Source of the DNA: Alcaligenaceae bacterium
GTDB taxonomy: Bacteria > Pseudomonadota > Gammaproteobacteria > Burkholderiales > Burkholderiaceae_B
DNA: 64,000 nt
Direction: 5' to 3'
NCBI GenBank assembly: GCA_013416455.1
Contig: JACCES010000006.1
Location: 292,074 to 356,073, forward strand
Shown: positions 17,299 to 28,523 of the stretch, piece by piece
Layout of the letters: each line of letters starts with the position of its first letter
How positions within the stretch are numbered: the first letter of the stretch is position 1
Program-made: the position numbers and the translations under genes
Notes under the pieces: generated by a model
Databases searched by the model: none
Told to the model about the DNA's origin: nothing
The model's input: the letters and a program-made list of their open reading frames with translations, nothing else

Positions 17299-18459
17299 TC
17301 AATGCGGCAGCCCGCAGGCGCGCAGCATGGTGCCGAGCTTGGTCTGGACTTCCGCCCATTCTGAAGCGGGATCGGAGGCTTCGACGATGCCCGCGCCCGC
17401 AAACAGCTGCATGTGATTGCCTCTGACGGTGCCGCAGCGGATGGTGACCACCCACTCGCCATTTCCCGCGGCATCGCACCAGCCGACCATGCCGGTGAAC
17501 AAACCGCGTTCGAAGGGTTCGACGGAGCGGATCAGGCGCCGCGCGGGTTCAGTGGGAAAACCGCAAACCGCGGGAGTGGGGTGCAGGCGGCAGGCCAGCT
17601 GCAGGGCGGTTGTGCGCGGGTCGCTCAGTTCGCCTTCGATGCGGGTCGACAAATGCCACAGAGTGTCGGTGCGGATCAACGACGGCTGCTCGGGCACGCG
17701 CAGCCAATTGCACCATCCATCCAGTTGATTGGCGATGTCCGCCGTCACAAGGCGATGCTCGTACTGATTCTTTTCCGACGCTGACAGCCAATCCGCGTTT
17801 TCCTGGTCGGCCCGAGGATCGGCGAGTCGTCTGGCCGACCCGGCCAGCGGGTTGCAGATGAACGTCGGGCCTTGCTTGCTGACGAGCAGTTCGGGGCTCA
17901 CGCCGATCAGCGTGGAGCCGTCGGGAAGCGGCACATGAAAAAAGTAGCCGGAAGGGTTCTGAGCCACAAGGCTGTCGCGCATGGCCGGCAGATCGACATT
18001 CCGGGTGAAGGTCAGCTTCCGCTGCACAGAGAGCACGGCTTTGAGCACATTGTTGGGGCGGAAGTTCGAGATGGTCTTTTCCACCGCCTGCTTGAACGAA
18101 TGCTCGTCCGGGACATTGTTCTGGCTGAGCAGTTCAGGCTGGACGGCTGTTGCGGCATGACTCGCCTCCGGCAGGCGGCGCCATTCGTACTGTTCCGGAA
18201 CGTACAGGCATGAAGCCTGCTTGGGGTCAAAAGGAATGGCGCCCACGAGGATCGGGTTGTCCTGGCCCGCCAGGCGCGCCCGGTCCAGGGCATGCCCGAC
18301 TATTTTGCAGAACCGGCTGTCGGCCTCGTGCCCGTCGGCGGCCGGCGCGTCGATGGGCTCCATCAGCCCCCGGGTGATCAGTTCCCGGTTGCCGGAAGTG
18401 AACGAAAAATTCCTGTTCCCGTCGGGAGGGTGATCGGGTTCTGTTGCGAGTTTTGACAC
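17299..18459 (-). CDS. entC: isochorismate synthase (EntC/DhbC type)
   Basis: 386 residues, converting chorismate to isochorismate with Mg2+. The chorismate-binding domain is seen from about residue 130 ([25 protein letters not shown] ... [21 protein letters not shown] ... LAGSARR ... [10 protein letters not shown] ... [19 protein letters not shown] ... [22 protein letters not shown] ... [18 protein letters not shown]). Start chosen at GTG 18459 with AAGGA about 7 bases upstream; the ATG at 18531 adds 24 residues not typical of the family. First gene of the DHB operon, 86 bp upstream of entB. Confidence 0.9.
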   Translation of the reverse strand: MSKLATEPDHPPDGNRNFSFTSGNRELITRGLMEPIDAPAADGHEADSRFCKIVGHALDRARLAGQDNPILVGAIPFDPKQASCLYVPEQYEWRRLPEASHAATAVQPELLSQNNVPDEHSFKQAVEKTISNFRPNNVLKAVLSVQRKLTFTRNVDLPAMRDSLVAQNPSGYFFHVPLPDGSTLIGVSPELLVSKQGPTFICNPLAGSARRLADPRADQENADWLSASEKNQYEHRLVTADIANQLDGWCNWLRVPEQPSLIRTDTLWHLSTRIEGELSDPRTTALQLACRLHPTPAVCGFPTEPARRLIRSVEPFERGLFTGMVGWCDAAGNGEWVVTIRCGTVRGNHMQLFAGAGIVEASDPASEWAEVQTKLGTMLRACGLPH

Positions 18460-18489
18460 AATGCGATCCTTCACAGCGATCCTTGATGA

Positions 18490-18513
18490 GTTTCCTAAAA
18501 TAAAAATAGGAAC
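18490..18513. promoter_or_regulatory. AT-rich imperfect palindrome upstream of entC
   Basis: GTTTCCTAAAATAAAAATAG plus GAAC forms a near-symmetrical AT-rich element (GTTTCCTA against TAGGAAC) about 30-50 bp upstream of the entC start. DHB genes are usually iron regulated through Fur; this is not a clear Fur box but is the only symmetrical element seen there. Confidence 0.35.
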
Positions 18514-18532
18514 GATTCGCGATCGTATCATG

Positions 18533-18597
18533 AGGAAAAAGGGGACAGACCATGATCTCTGCGAAATCGTGGTCTATCCCCGTTTCTCTTTTCCTCC
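18533..18597. repeat. dispersed palindrome-type repeat, copy C (full palindrome)
   Basis: Arms GGGGACAGACCATGAT (18541-18556) and ATCGTGGTCTATCCCC (18566-18581) pair with two mismatches around a 9-base loop, flanked by A/G-rich and C/T-rich tracts that also pair. The core is the same as in copies A and B. It lies between entC and comEC, which diverge, and as a long hairpin with T-rich ends it may also stop transcription. Confidence 0.65.
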
Positions 18598-18749
18598 CCT
18601 AAGTAGTTTTCCGCCTGGCTGATTCCTGTTCCGATCGGAGCTTCGTCCTTCCGCCTACGCTTACGCTGTGGAGGCTCTGAGCAAGTCTGCGCAGCGCCCG
18701 CTTTCCGCTCGACTTATTCAGAGGCTCCTTAGGCTTTCGGAGGATCCTG

Positions 18750-21281
18750 GTGGCTATCGGCCGACTCGGCCTGCTGGCGTTCGTGGGGGGTGTGGGCATC
18801 GTGCATCTGCTGCCGGCGCCGCCTTCCGCCGTGCTGTTCGCTTTCGCATTGGCGCTGCTCTTGCCGGCGGCACTGTGGCGGGGGCGGTGTGCGGCGTGGG
18901 TGGCATGGTGGCATCCGGTGCTGGGCACAGGGTTGTGGCTGGCCACGGCGGCCGCGGCGGGCCTGTCGTACGGCTCGGCCCGGGTCGCCGACCGTCTGGG
19001 CGATGCGCTCGATCCTTCCAACGAAGACAAGGTCTCAAGAGTGGTCCTGCGCGTGGCCGAGCTGCCGCGCCTGAACCCGGAAAGCCGTGTGTTCGTGGCC
19101 GACGTGCTGTCTTCGATTCCGGCGGGCGTGCCCGCCCGCATACAGGTCAGATGGAATGCATCGGGATACTCGGGGCCCTACGGCCCGAAATCCGGGCACG
19201 GGCCCGCCGCTGATTTTCCCGAGCTCGTGCCCGGCCAGGCATGGCGCATGGCTCTGGTGCTGCGCACCCCGCATGGCGAACGCAATCCGCATGGCTTCGA
19301 TTATGAGGGCCATGTGTTCGCGCAAGGCATACGCGCAACAGGCACTGTGCGCGGTACGCCGGTACTGGTGGGAGACGATCCATGGGCCGGGTTGTCCGTG
19401 GCCGCGCAGCGGGCGCGCCACCGGGTGCGCGAAGCCATGCTGCCGCATATCGGCGAACTGCGCTGGGGGGGAGTACTCCTGGCCCTGGCAATCGGCGATC
19501 AGGCCAGCGTGGCGGCCTCCGACTGGCTGATCTTCAATCGCAGCGGTCTGACGCATCTGGTCTCGATCAGCGGTTCACATGTCACGATGATCGCGGTCAT
19601 CGCCGGAATCGTCGTCAATTTCCTCTGGCGCCGGCTGCGGTGGCGCGGCCGGGTGCTGGCGGAGCACCTGCCGGCCCAGCTTGCGGGCGCCTGGGCCGCG
19701 CTGCTGGTGGCCTGGCTCTATTGTCTGCTGGCCGGCTGGGGGGTGCCGGCCCGCCGCACCTTCGTCATGCTTGCGGTCATGGCACTGTCGCTGGGCTTGC
19801 GCGTGCCCTTGGCTCCCTCCCATGTGCTGGCAGTGGCCGCGTTCGCCGTAGTGGCCATGGACCCATGGTCGCTGCTGGCCAGCGGCTTCTGGCTATCCTT
19901 TCTTGCCGTGTATGTGCTGATGGCGAGCACGGGCTGGTGGGGGCAGCCCGCCATCGTTGCGCCCCGCCGGGGTCTGCCGGCGGCAATCAGGAAGCTGGCG
20001 GCCGCGGCGCGCCTGCAACTGCTCATCACGCTGGCGCTCATGCCGCCGCTGGCCTTGCTTTTCAGCGAAGTATCGCTCGTATCGCCGCTGGCCAATGCCT
20101 ATGCGATACCGGTGATCGGGATGCTGGTCACGCCTCTGGCCCTGCTGCTGGCCGGTCTGGCGCTGGTGCCCGGCATGGGCGTGCCGGCTTACTGGACGGC
20201 GGCCCTGGCGCATCTGCTGCTGGAAGCCTGCATGTGGCCCACGCAATGGCTGGCGGGCCTGCCCGGCGCAAGCGTCATCGTGCCCGCGTCGCCGTGGTGG
20301 TTCACTTTGTTCGCCATAGCGGGTGTCGGCGTGGCGCTATTGCCCAGGGGGTTTCCCTTCCGGGCGCTGGGCTGGGCCTTCATGCTGCCGGCCCTGTTCT
20401 GGATGCCGCCGCGCCCCGCGCCCGGCGATTGGGAACTGCATGCCCTGGATGTGGGGCAGGGCAGTGCCCTGGTGCTGCTCACCTCGTCGCATGTGCTGGT
20501 GTATGACACCGGGCTGCGCCATTCCCCGGATTCGGACGCCGCCCAGCGGACTCTGCTGCCGTTCCTGCGGGCAAAGGGAATACATCGTATCGACGTACTG
20601 GTCGTGTCGCACAGCGATATCGATCACGTGGGCGGCTTGCGCAGCCTGCTGGAAGCCCTGCCGGTGGAACAGGCCTACGCTTCCTTCGATGTGCCCGGCT
20701 GGCTGGCGCACGAGGGCCGTCTACTCGGCGGACGCGGGCCGCCGCCGCTGCCGCGTGCCGGGGGGCTTTGTTCCTACGGTATGCATTGGCGGGCGGATGG
20801 GGTGGGCTTTGAATTTCTGTGGCCGCTGGGCGCCGGCAGCATCGCCATCGGCGCCGGCAGCCGCGAGCGCAATCGCAATGCCTGCGTGCTGCGCATCGCA
20901 GGCGCTCATCATTCCATCATTCTGCCCGGCGATATCGGCGTCGACGAGGAAAACGCACTGGTGGAGCGCGGTCTGACCCATGCGGATGTCGTGCTCGCGG
21001 CGCATCACGGCTCACGGTATTCGTCTTCCGGCGCCTTCGTCAAGGCGCTGCAGGCGCAACATGCGATTGCCCAGGCCGGCCGCTGGAACCGCTACGGCCA
21101 CCCCGCGGCGGTGATCCGCCGGCGCTGGCGGGCGCACGGCGCCGCCTTCTGGGAAACCGGACGCGATGGCGCGGTAATTGCCCGCTCCAGGAACGGGCGG
21201 CTGACGGTCGAGGCCGAGCGGGAGCGCCGCCCGCGGTATTGGTCGACGGCTTCTTGCGCGGACTGTCCGGATGCGCGATGA
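18750..21281 (+). CDS. comEC: ComEC/Rec2 DNA-uptake channel protein
   Basis: 843-residue inner-membrane protein that moves single-stranded DNA into the cytoplasm in natural transformation. N-terminal membrane segments and an OB-like DUF4131 region are followed by the Competence domain (residues about 230-500, LVSISGSHVTMIAVIAGIVVNF ... ARRTFVMLAV), then a C-terminal metallo-beta-lactamase domain (LDVGQGSALVLLTSSHVLVYDTG, VVSHSDIDHVGG, LAAHHGSRYSSS). Length is normal for a full ComEC. GTG start at 18750 with GGAGG upstream. Whether the strain is competent cannot be told from one gene. Confidence 0.93.
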   Translation: MAIGRLGLLAFVGGVGIVHLLPAPPSAVLFAFALALLLPAALWRGRCAAWVAWWHPVLGTGLWLATAAAAGLSYGSARVADRLGDALDPSNEDKVSRVVLRVAELPRLNPESRVFVADVLSSIPAGVPARIQVRWNASGYSGPYGPKSGHGPAADFPELVPGQAWRMALVLRTPHGERNPHGFDYEGHVFAQGIRATGTVRGTPVLVGDDPWAGLSVAAQRARHRVREAMLPHIGELRWGGVLLALAIGDQASVAASDWLIFNRSGLTHLVSISGSHVTMIAVIAGIVVNFLWRRLRWRGRVLAEHLPAQLAGAWAALLVAWLYCLLAGWGVPARRTFVMLAVMALSLGLRVPLAPSHVLAVAAFAVVAMDPWSLLASGFWLSFLAVYVLMASTGWWGQPAIVAPRRGLPAAIRKLAAAARLQLLITLALMPPLALLFSEVSLVSPLANAYAIPVIGMLVTPLALLLAGLALVPGMGVPAYWTAALAHLLLEACMWPTQWLAGLPGASVIVPASPWWFTLFAIAGVGVALLPRGFPFRALGWAFMLPALFWMPPRPAPGDWELHALDVGQGSALVLLTSSHVLVYDTGLRHSPDSDAAQRTLLPFLRAKGIHRIDVLVVSHSDIDHVGGLRSLLEALPVEQAYASFDVPGWLAHEGRLLGGRGPPPLPRAGGLCSYGMHWRADGVGFEFLWPLGAGSIAIGAGSRERNRNACVLRIAGAHHSIILPGDIGVDEENALVERGLTHADVVLAAHHGSRYSSSGAFVKALQAQHAIAQAGRWNRYGHPAAVIRRRWRAHGAAFWETGRDGAVIARSRNGRLTVEAERERRPRYWSTASCADCPDAR

Positions 21282-21284
21282 TAG

Positions 21285-22604
<1,320 letters not shown>

Positions 22605-22606
22605 AT

Positions 22607-23713
22607 ATGGCGGATATACATAGAGTTGGTCAGGATGTCGCATCCATGACCATGATCCAGGCATTGCGTTCGGCCATGGACGTCATGCTGGAACGCGATG
22701 GAAACGTAGTGATCTTCGGGCAGGACGTCGGCTATTTCGGCGGGGTGTTCCGCTGCACCGAAGGTTTGCAGGCAAAGTACGGAAAACACAGGGTCTTCGA
22801 TGCGCCGATCTCGGAAGGGGGAATTGTCGGCGCCGCGGTCGGGATGGGCGCCTACGGCCTGCGGCCCGTGGTGGAAATCCAGTTCGCCGATTATTTCTAT
22901 CCGGCCACTGACCAGATCGTCTCGGAAGCCGCCCGGCTGCGCTATCGCAGCGCGGGTGAGTTCACCGCGCCGCTGACCATACGCATGCCCTCGGGCGGCG
23001 GCATCTATGGCGGGCAGACGCACAGCCAGAGCCCCGAGGCGCTGTTCACCCACGTGACCGGCCTGCGCACGGTGATTCCGTCGAACCCCTATGACGCCAA
23101 GGGCCTGCTGATCGCGTCGATAGAAAGCGATGATCCGGTCATCTTCCTGGAGCCCAAGCGGCTCTACAACGGCCCCTTCGACGGCCATCACGACAAGCCG
23201 GTGGTGCCGTGGTCGCGCCATCCGCTGGGCAATGTGCCCAAGGGCTACTACAGCATTCCGCTGGAATCGGCGCGCCTGCATCGCCCGGGCAAACAGCTTA
23301 CGGTGCTGGCCTACGGGACCATGGTCTACGTGGCCGAGGCGGCCGTGGCCGAAACGGGCCTCGATGCCGAAATCCTCGATCTGCGCAGCCTGTGGCCGCT
23401 GGATATCGAAAGCATCGTCCGTTCGGTGCGCAAGACCGGCCGCTGCATGGTGGTGCACGAGGCGACACTGACCAGCGGCTTTGGCGCCGAACTCGTCTCG
23501 CTGGTGCAGGAACACTGTTTCTATCATCTCGAAGCGCCCATCGAGCGCATCACCGGTTGGGACACTCCCTATCCCCACGCCCATGAGTGGGCTTATTTCC
23601 CCAGTCCGCGCCGCGTGGCCAATGCCATGAGAAGGCTGGTCGGAGAAGCGTCGCCGCTGCCGCCGCTGATTCCGGAAGACGACGTCGGGACGGAAAGCGG
23701 AGAGGAGAGCTGA
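22607..23713 (+). CDS. bkdA2: branched-chain 2-oxoacid dehydrogenase E1 beta subunit
   Basis: 368 residues; pairs with the alpha subunit to form the E1 heterotetramer. Typical stretches: MTMIQALRSAMDVMLERDGNVVIFGQDVG, GGVFRCTEGLQAKYG, RVFDAPISEGGIVGAAVGMG, and the C-terminal transketolase-C region (TVLAYGTMVYVAEAAVAE). Two bases separate it from E1 alpha, indicating translational coupling. Confidence 0.93.
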   Translation: MADIHRVGQDVASMTMIQALRSAMDVMLERDGNVVIFGQDVGYFGGVFRCTEGLQAKYGKHRVFDAPISEGGIVGAAVGMGAYGLRPVVEIQFADYFYPATDQIVSEAARLRYRSAGEFTAPLTIRMPSGGGIYGGQTHSQSPEALFTHVTGLRTVIPSNPYDAKGLLIASIESDDPVIFLEPKRLYNGPFDGHHDKPVVPWSRHPLGNVPKGYYSIPLESARLHRPGKQLTVLAYGTMVYVAEAAVAETGLDAEILDLRSLWPLDIESIVRSVRKTGRCMVVHEATLTSGFGAELVSLVQEHCFYHLEAPIERITGWDTPYPHAHEWAYFPSPRRVANAMRRLVGEASPLPPLIPEDDVGTESGEES

Positions 23714-23714
23714 C

Positions 23715-25139
23715 ATGGGCGTTTATGTGATCAAGATGCCGGATATCGGCGAAGGCATTGCGGAAGTCGAACTGGTCGAGTGGCATGTGAAAGAAGGCGA
23801 CAGCGTCGTCGAGGATCAGGTGCTGGCCGATGTCATGACGGACAAGGCCACGGTGCAGGTGCCGTCGCCCGTGCACGGCAAGGTGCTGGCGCTGGGCGGC
23901 CGCGTCGGTGAAGTGATGCCGGTGGGTTCGGCCCTCATCCGGCTGGAAGTGGAAGGCACGGGCAATGTTGCGGATGACGATGGCGCGTCGCCGGCCGGCG
24001 CGGATGCCGGGCGCGATGATGCCCGGGCGGCCCGCGCCGAAACCCCGGCCAGGACGTCTGGTGCCGCTGCCGGCGGCCGTGATGCGCCCGACGAGGGTGC
24101 GCACGATGACATTGCGCGTGACGGCGGCGCGCATGACGACGCGGCCGGCGAAGGCGCGCGCAGAGCGCCGACCGTGGCGGTTCCGGCCGCCAGTGCGCCG
24201 GTAACGGCGGCGCCCGTGCCGCGCCCCGCATCGGCGGCCCGGCGCGCCCGGCCATTGGCTTCCCCGGCCGTGCGCCGCCGCGCCCTCGATGAAGGGCTGG
24301 ATCTGCGTGCGGTGCCGGGTACCGGCCCGGTCGGCCAGGTCACGCACGAAGACCTTGACCGCTGGCTGCAGCATGGCGCCGCTTCGCCGGCCGCCGGCGG
24401 TGCCGGCGCGGGCCATTCCGGCATGGCGCTGGCGCGCCGCGAAGGGGTCGAAGAAGTCCCCGTGATCGGGCTGCGCCGCCGCATCGCCCAGAAGATGCAG
24501 GAATCCAAGCGCCATATTCCGCACTTCACCTATGTCGAGGAAATCGATGTCACCGAGCTCGAAGCGCTGCGCCGGCGTCTGAACGACCGCTGGGGCGCCA
24601 CGCGCGGCAAGCTCACCATCCTGCCGCTGCTGGCACGCGCCATGGTGCTGGCGCTGCGCGAGTTCCCGCAGATGAACGCGCGCTACGATGACGAAAAGGG
24701 TGTGGTGCTGCGTTATGCGCCTGTGCATCTGGGGGTGGCGGCGCAGACGGACGCCGGGCTCATGGTACCGGTGCTGCGCCATGCGGAAAGCCACGATATC
24801 TGGGGCTGCGCCCGCGAGGTCCGCCGGCTGGCGGATGCCGTGCGCAACGGCTCCGCCCAGCGCGATGAGCTGTCCGGTTCCACCATCACGCTCACCAGCC
24901 TGGGGGCGCTGGGCGGCATCGTGAACACACCGGTGATCAATTACCCGGAAGTGGCCATCGTGGGTGTCAACCGGGTGGTCGAACGGCCGGTCGTACTCGA
25001 TGGCGCCATCGTGGTGCGCAAGATGATGAATCTTTCCTCGTCGTTCGACCATCGTGTGGTGGACGGGATGCATGCGGCTGAATTCATTCAGTGCATCCGC
25101 GCCTATCTCGAATGTCCCTCGATGCTATTTGTGGAGTAA
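23715..25139 (+). CDS. bkdB: branched-chain 2-oxoacid dehydrogenase E2 (lipoamide acyltransferase)
   Basis: 474-residue core of the complex. A single lipoyl domain at residues 1-80 has the lipoylated Lys in [12 protein letters not shown] very Ala/Asp/Arg-rich linker follows (residues about 85-180), then the peripheral subunit-binding domain ([36 protein letters not shown]) and the catalytic domain ending with the active-site [14 protein letters not shown]. The linker is unusually long and Asp/Arg-rich rather than Ala/Pro-rich. Confidence 0.93.
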   Translation: MGVYVIKMPDIGEGIAEVELVEWHVKEGDSVVEDQVLADVMTDKATVQVPSPVHGKVLALGGRVGEVMPVGSALIRLEVEGTGNVADDDGASPAGADAGRDDARAARAETPARTSGAAAGGRDAPDEGAHDDIARDGGAHDDAAGEGARRAPTVAVPAASAPVTAAPVPRPASAARRARPLASPAVRRRALDEGLDLRAVPGTGPVGQVTHEDLDRWLQHGAASPAAGGAGAGHSGMALARREGVEEVPVIGLRRRIAQKMQESKRHIPHFTYVEEIDVTELEALRRRLNDRWGATRGKLTILPLLARAMVLALREFPQMNARYDDEKGVVLRYAPVHLGVAAQTDAGLMVPVLRHAESHDIWGCAREVRRLADAVRNGSAQRDELSGSTITLTSLGALGGIVNTPVINYPEVAIVGVNRVVERPVVLDGAIVVRKMMNLSSSFDHRVVDGMHAAEFIQCIRAYLECPSMLFVE

Positions 25140-25146
25140 CAGATCC

Positions 25147-26547
25147 ATGCAGTCGACGAATGTATTGGTATTGGGGGGCGGCCCCGCCGGCTATGTGGCC
25201 GCCCTTCGCACGGCGCAGGCGGGCATTGCCACCGTGCTGGTGGAACGCGACAACCCCGGCGGCACCTGCCTGAACATCGGGTGCATCCCGTCCAAGGCGC
25301 TGATCCACGCCGCTGATGAATTCCACCGGCTCGGGGCGGGCGGCCAGGCAGCTCGCCTGGGTATCGTGGCATCGCCGCCCACTCTGGATCTGGCGCGCCT
25401 CAATGAATGGAAGCAGGGCATCGTCGGGCAGCTGACGTCGGGCGTGCGGGCGCTGCTCAAGCGGGCCGGTGTGAAGGTCATCAACGGCGACGCCCTCGTA
25501 CTGGATGGCAAGACGGTTGAAGTGCGGAGCATCGACGGCGATGCCGGAACGAGCCAGCGCATCATCTGCCAGCATCTGGTGCTCGCCAGCGGTTCGGCTC
25601 CGGCGGAACTGCCCATGCTGCGCTTCGGCGGGAAGGTGATCTCGTCCACGGAAGCACTCGTGCCGCAGTCCCTGCCCGATAGCCTGATCGTGGTGGGCGC
25701 GGGCTACATCGGCCTGGAACTGGGCATGGCCTACGCAAAACTGGGGACGCGCGTCACAGTGGTCGAAGCCCAGGACCGCATTCTGCCCGCCTGGGATACC
25801 GCGTTGACCCGTCCCGTACAGCGGCGGCTCCAGGCCCTGAATATCGAGCTCCTGCTCGATACGCGCCTGGTGGAGGGCGACGCCGACGCCGGCACACTGA
25901 CCCTGCAGCCTTCCGAAGGCGAATCGCGGCAGATACAGGCGGAACGCATCCTCGTCGCGGTGGGGCGCCGCCCGCGTTCGGCCGAGTCGGGCATCGACCG
26001 GCTCATGCTCGACATGGACGGGCCCTATATCCGCGTGGACGAACAGTGCCGCACTTCCATGCGCAATGTCTGGGCAATCGGCGACGTCACGGGCGAGCCC
26101 ATGCTGGCGCATCGCGCCATGGCCCAGGCCGAGGTGGCGGCCGCGGTCATTGCCGGCCAGCGCCGCCGCTTCGAACCCCAGGCCATTCCGGCAGTCTGCT
26201 ACACGGATCCGGAGGTCGTCGTGGCGGGTCTGCTGCCCGAGCAGGCCCAGGCGCAGGCCGGCGACGTCCTGGTGGCGTCCTTCCCCTTCGCGGGCAACGG
26301 CCGCGCCCTGACGCTGGATGCGGCCGATGGCTTCGTGCGGGTCGTCGCGCGGCGCGACGACCACCGGATCCTGGGATGGCAGGCGGTGGGCCCCAATGTT
26401 TCGGAGCTGGCCGCGGCATTTACGCAGTCCATCGAAATGTGCGCAAGGCTCGATGACGTGGCGGGCACCGTGCATGCTCATCCGACGCTTTCCGAAGCGA
26501 TACAGGAAGCCGCCTTGAAGGCGATGGGGCAGGGGCTGCACGGTTGA
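25147..26547 (+). CDS. lpdV: dihydrolipoamide dehydrogenase (E3) of the BCKDH complex
   Basis: 466-residue FAD-dependent enzyme reoxidising dihydrolipoamide with NAD+. FAD motif [19 protein letters not shown], redox-active disulfide in [22 protein letters not shown] motif [12 protein letters not shown], second FAD motif [17 protein letters not shown], and active-site His in [13 protein letters not shown]. Fourth gene of the bkd operon, so it is the dedicated E3 rather than the pyruvate-dehydrogenase E3. Confidence 0.93.
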   Translation: MQSTNVLVLGGGPAGYVAALRTAQAGIATVLVERDNPGGTCLNIGCIPSKALIHAADEFHRLGAGGQAARLGIVASPPTLDLARLNEWKQGIVGQLTSGVRALLKRAGVKVINGDALVLDGKTVEVRSIDGDAGTSQRIICQHLVLASGSAPAELPMLRFGGKVISSTEALVPQSLPDSLIVVGAGYIGLELGMAYAKLGTRVTVVEAQDRILPAWDTALTRPVQRRLQALNIELLLDTRLVEGDADAGTLTLQPSEGESRQIQAERILVAVGRRPRSAESGIDRLMLDMDGPYIRVDEQCRTSMRNVWAIGDVTGEPMLAHRAMAQAEVAAAVIAGQRRRFEPQAIPAVCYTDPEVVVAGLLPEQAQAQAGDVLVASFPFAGNGRALTLDAADGFVRVVARRDDHRILGWQAVGPNVSELAAAFTQSIEMCARLDDVAGTVHAHPTLSEAIQEAALKAMGQGLHG

Positions 26548-26589
26548 GCTTACAATCGGCAGCCTGTGTCTCTTTCCTGCGAGCCTGCC

Positions 26590-27549
26590 ATGAGTGACTT
26601 GCCGCGATTGCGTTCCATCGACGAGCCCCGCCTTCAGTATGTCATGTGCGCCAGCCCGGGGGGCCTGCATCGCATGGCCTACTGGGAATGGGGGGATCCA
26701 GGCAATGACCGGGTCCTCCTGTGCGTTCATGGCCTGACGCGCACGGGGCGGGACTTCGATCCCCTGGCGGCGCGGCTGGCCGATACCTACCGGGTGGTCT
26801 GCCCCGACATCGTCGGCCGGGGCCGCTCCGACTGGCTGGTCAATCCCGACCACTACGTGATTCCGCAGTACGTGTCGGACATGCTTACCCTTATCGCCCG
26901 CTTGGATCCGGCGCGGCTGGACTGGGTCGGCACCTCCATGGGCGGGCTGATCGGCATGGGCCTGGCGGCGGGGCTTGCGATATCGGCCGCCATGCGTCCC
27001 CAGCGTGGCGAACTGGGGCTGGAATCCTCCCAGACGCTGGGCCTGGGGCACATGGTTCTCAACGATATCGGGCCCAGCCTGAACGACAGCGGGCTGAGCC
27101 GTATTGCCGACTATGTCGGCAGGCAGGAAACATTTGACAGCTTCGACAAGGCGGTCGAATATGTGAAGAACGTGTCGCAAGGATTCGGGCCGCACGACCA
27201 GGCGGGCTGGGAAGACCTTACCCGCTACGTCTTCAACCGGCAGAACGGGCAATGGGTCAAGCACTACGACCTGCGCATTGCCGAACCCATCGCCCGGCAG
27301 GATGCTTCAGTGCTGCGGGGGGCGGAAGCCACGCTCTGGGCCGGTTTCGAAAGCCTGCGCGATCCCGTACTGATCCTGCGCGGGGAAACCTCCGATCTGC
27401 TCACCGCTGAAAGCATGCGGGAAATGCAGCAGCGCAACGTACTGGCGCGCGGCATCACTTTCCCGGGGGTGGGGCACGCGCCCACATTGCGTTCAGCCGA
27501 TCAGATCGAGGCCGTGGCCGCCTTCCTGCGGGATGCTCCGGCCGCCTGA
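26590..27549 (+). CDS. alpha/beta-fold hydrolase
   Basis: 319 residues. Oxyanion-hole motif VHGLTRTGRDFDPLA, nucleophile elbow GTSMGGLIGMG (catalytic Ser), acid in the region LILRGETSDLLTAESM, and catalytic His in FPGVGHAPTLRS. Esterase or hydrolase of small substrates; the specific substrate cannot be assigned. The start at 26590 (MSDLPRLRSID) is chosen over an upstream TTG-type frame. It follows the bkd operon by 42 bp and may be co-transcribed with it. Confidence 0.85.
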   Translation: MSDLPRLRSIDEPRLQYVMCASPGGLHRMAYWEWGDPGNDRVLLCVHGLTRTGRDFDPLAARLADTYRVVCPDIVGRGRSDWLVNPDHYVIPQYVSDMLTLIARLDPARLDWVGTSMGGLIGMGLAAGLAISAAMRPQRGELGLESSQTLGLGHMVLNDIGPSLNDSGLSRIADYVGRQETFDSFDKAVEYVKNVSQGFGPHDQAGWEDLTRYVFNRQNGQWVKHYDLRIAEPIARQDASVLRGAEATLWAGFESLRDPVLILRGETSDLLTAESMREMQQRNVLARGITFPGVGHAPTLRSADQIEAVAAFLRDAPAA

Positions 27550-27665
27550 AGCCGGCGGTTTCCGGCCTGTCTGGCGGCAAGGGCGGCGGCGTTCCGGCCG
27601 GCAGGCCGGGTGTCTTCGCCGCGGGGCGCGGGGAACCGGGCCCCGCTCATCAGAGGAATATCATC

Positions 27666-28496
27666 ATCACAGTCGATCTCCATAGCCATTCAACCATGTC
27701 CGACGGCGTGCTCACGCCCGAAGATGTCGCGCGCCGCGCCCATGCCAACGGCGTGAGGCTCTGGGCGCTGACCGATCACGACATTCTCGACGGCGTACCG
27801 GCGGCCCGTGCGCAGGCGCGCGCGCTCGGCATGGGATTCGTTGCCGGTGTGGAAATATCCGTCACCTGGTCGGGGCATACCGTCCACATCGTGGGGCTGA
27901 ACGTCGACGATGGCCATGCAGGCCTGAACGAAGGTCTACGCGCGGTGCGCTCGGGCCGTACCGAGCGTGCCCGCGAAATCGGGCGACGGCTCGACGCCAT
28001 GGGCGTAAACAACAGCTATGAAGGCGCGCTGGTCTATGTCAGCAATCCCGCCCTCATCAGCCGCACCCACTTCGCCCGCTACCTCGTCGACCAGGGTTAT
28101 TGCAAGAACGTGCAGGCGGTGTTCAGCCGCTACCTGGGCGAGAACTCGCCCGCCTACGTGCCCATGCAATGGTCTTCGCTCGCACAGGCGGTGGGCTGGA
28201 TTCATGAGGCCGGCGGCCGTGCCGTCATCGCCCATCCGGGCCGCTACGACTACACGCCCTTGCAGTTCGACGCGCTGTTCGAACAGTTCCGCGACCTGGG
28301 CGGGGAAGGCATCGAAGTCATCACCGGCAGCCACACGCCCGACCAGTACCGCCAGTATGCCGATGTCGCGCGCCGCTATGGTTTCCTGGCATCTTGCGGT
28401 TCTGACTTCCACAGCCCCAAAGAGGCCCGTCTCGATCTCGGCCGGCTCCCCAGCCTGCCCGACGATCTCACCCCCATCTGGCATGATTGGCAATGA
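27666..28496 (+). CDS. PHP-domain phosphatase (3',5'-nucleoside bisphosphate phosphatase / TrpH-RnaAM family)
   Basis: About 276 residues. The PHP motif I needed for metal binding, VDLHSHSTMSDGVL, begins upstream of the first ATG (27696), so the true start must be earlier. No ATG, GTG or TTG lies in frame between 27550 and 27696. AGAGG at 27652-27656 stands at normal distance from the in-frame ATC codons at 27663 and 27666, and homologues start with Met right where ATC 27666 sits. I therefore infer a rare ATC start. Other motifs: LTDHDILDG, GVEISVTW, AVIAHPGRYD and CGSDFHSPKEARLDLG. Relatives remove 3' phosphate from nucleotide 3',5'-bisphosphates (pAp) or trim RNA 5' ends. Confidence 0.85.
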   Translation: MTVDLHSHSTMSDGVLTPEDVARRAHANGVRLWALTDHDILDGVPAARAQARALGMGFVAGVEISVTWSGHTVHIVGLNVDDGHAGLNEGLRAVRSGRTERAREIGRRLDAMGVNNSYEGALVYVSNPALISRTHFARYLVDQGYCKNVQAVFSRYLGENSPAYVPMQWSSLAQAVGWIHEAGGRAVIAHPGRYDYTPLQFDALFEQFRDLGGEGIEVITGSHTPDQYRQYADVARRYGFLASCGSDFHSPKEARLDLGRLPSLPDDLTPIWHDWQ

Positions 28497-28523
28497 CGGC
28501 CATCGCATGAAGGGTATCGCAGC

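Noticed and set aside
25084..27264. 726-codon open frame on the minus strand across lpdV and the hydrolase gene
   Set aside because: It is antisense to two well-supported genes; its His/Arg/Gly-rich, low-complexity translation is the usual shadow of GC-rich coding DNA.
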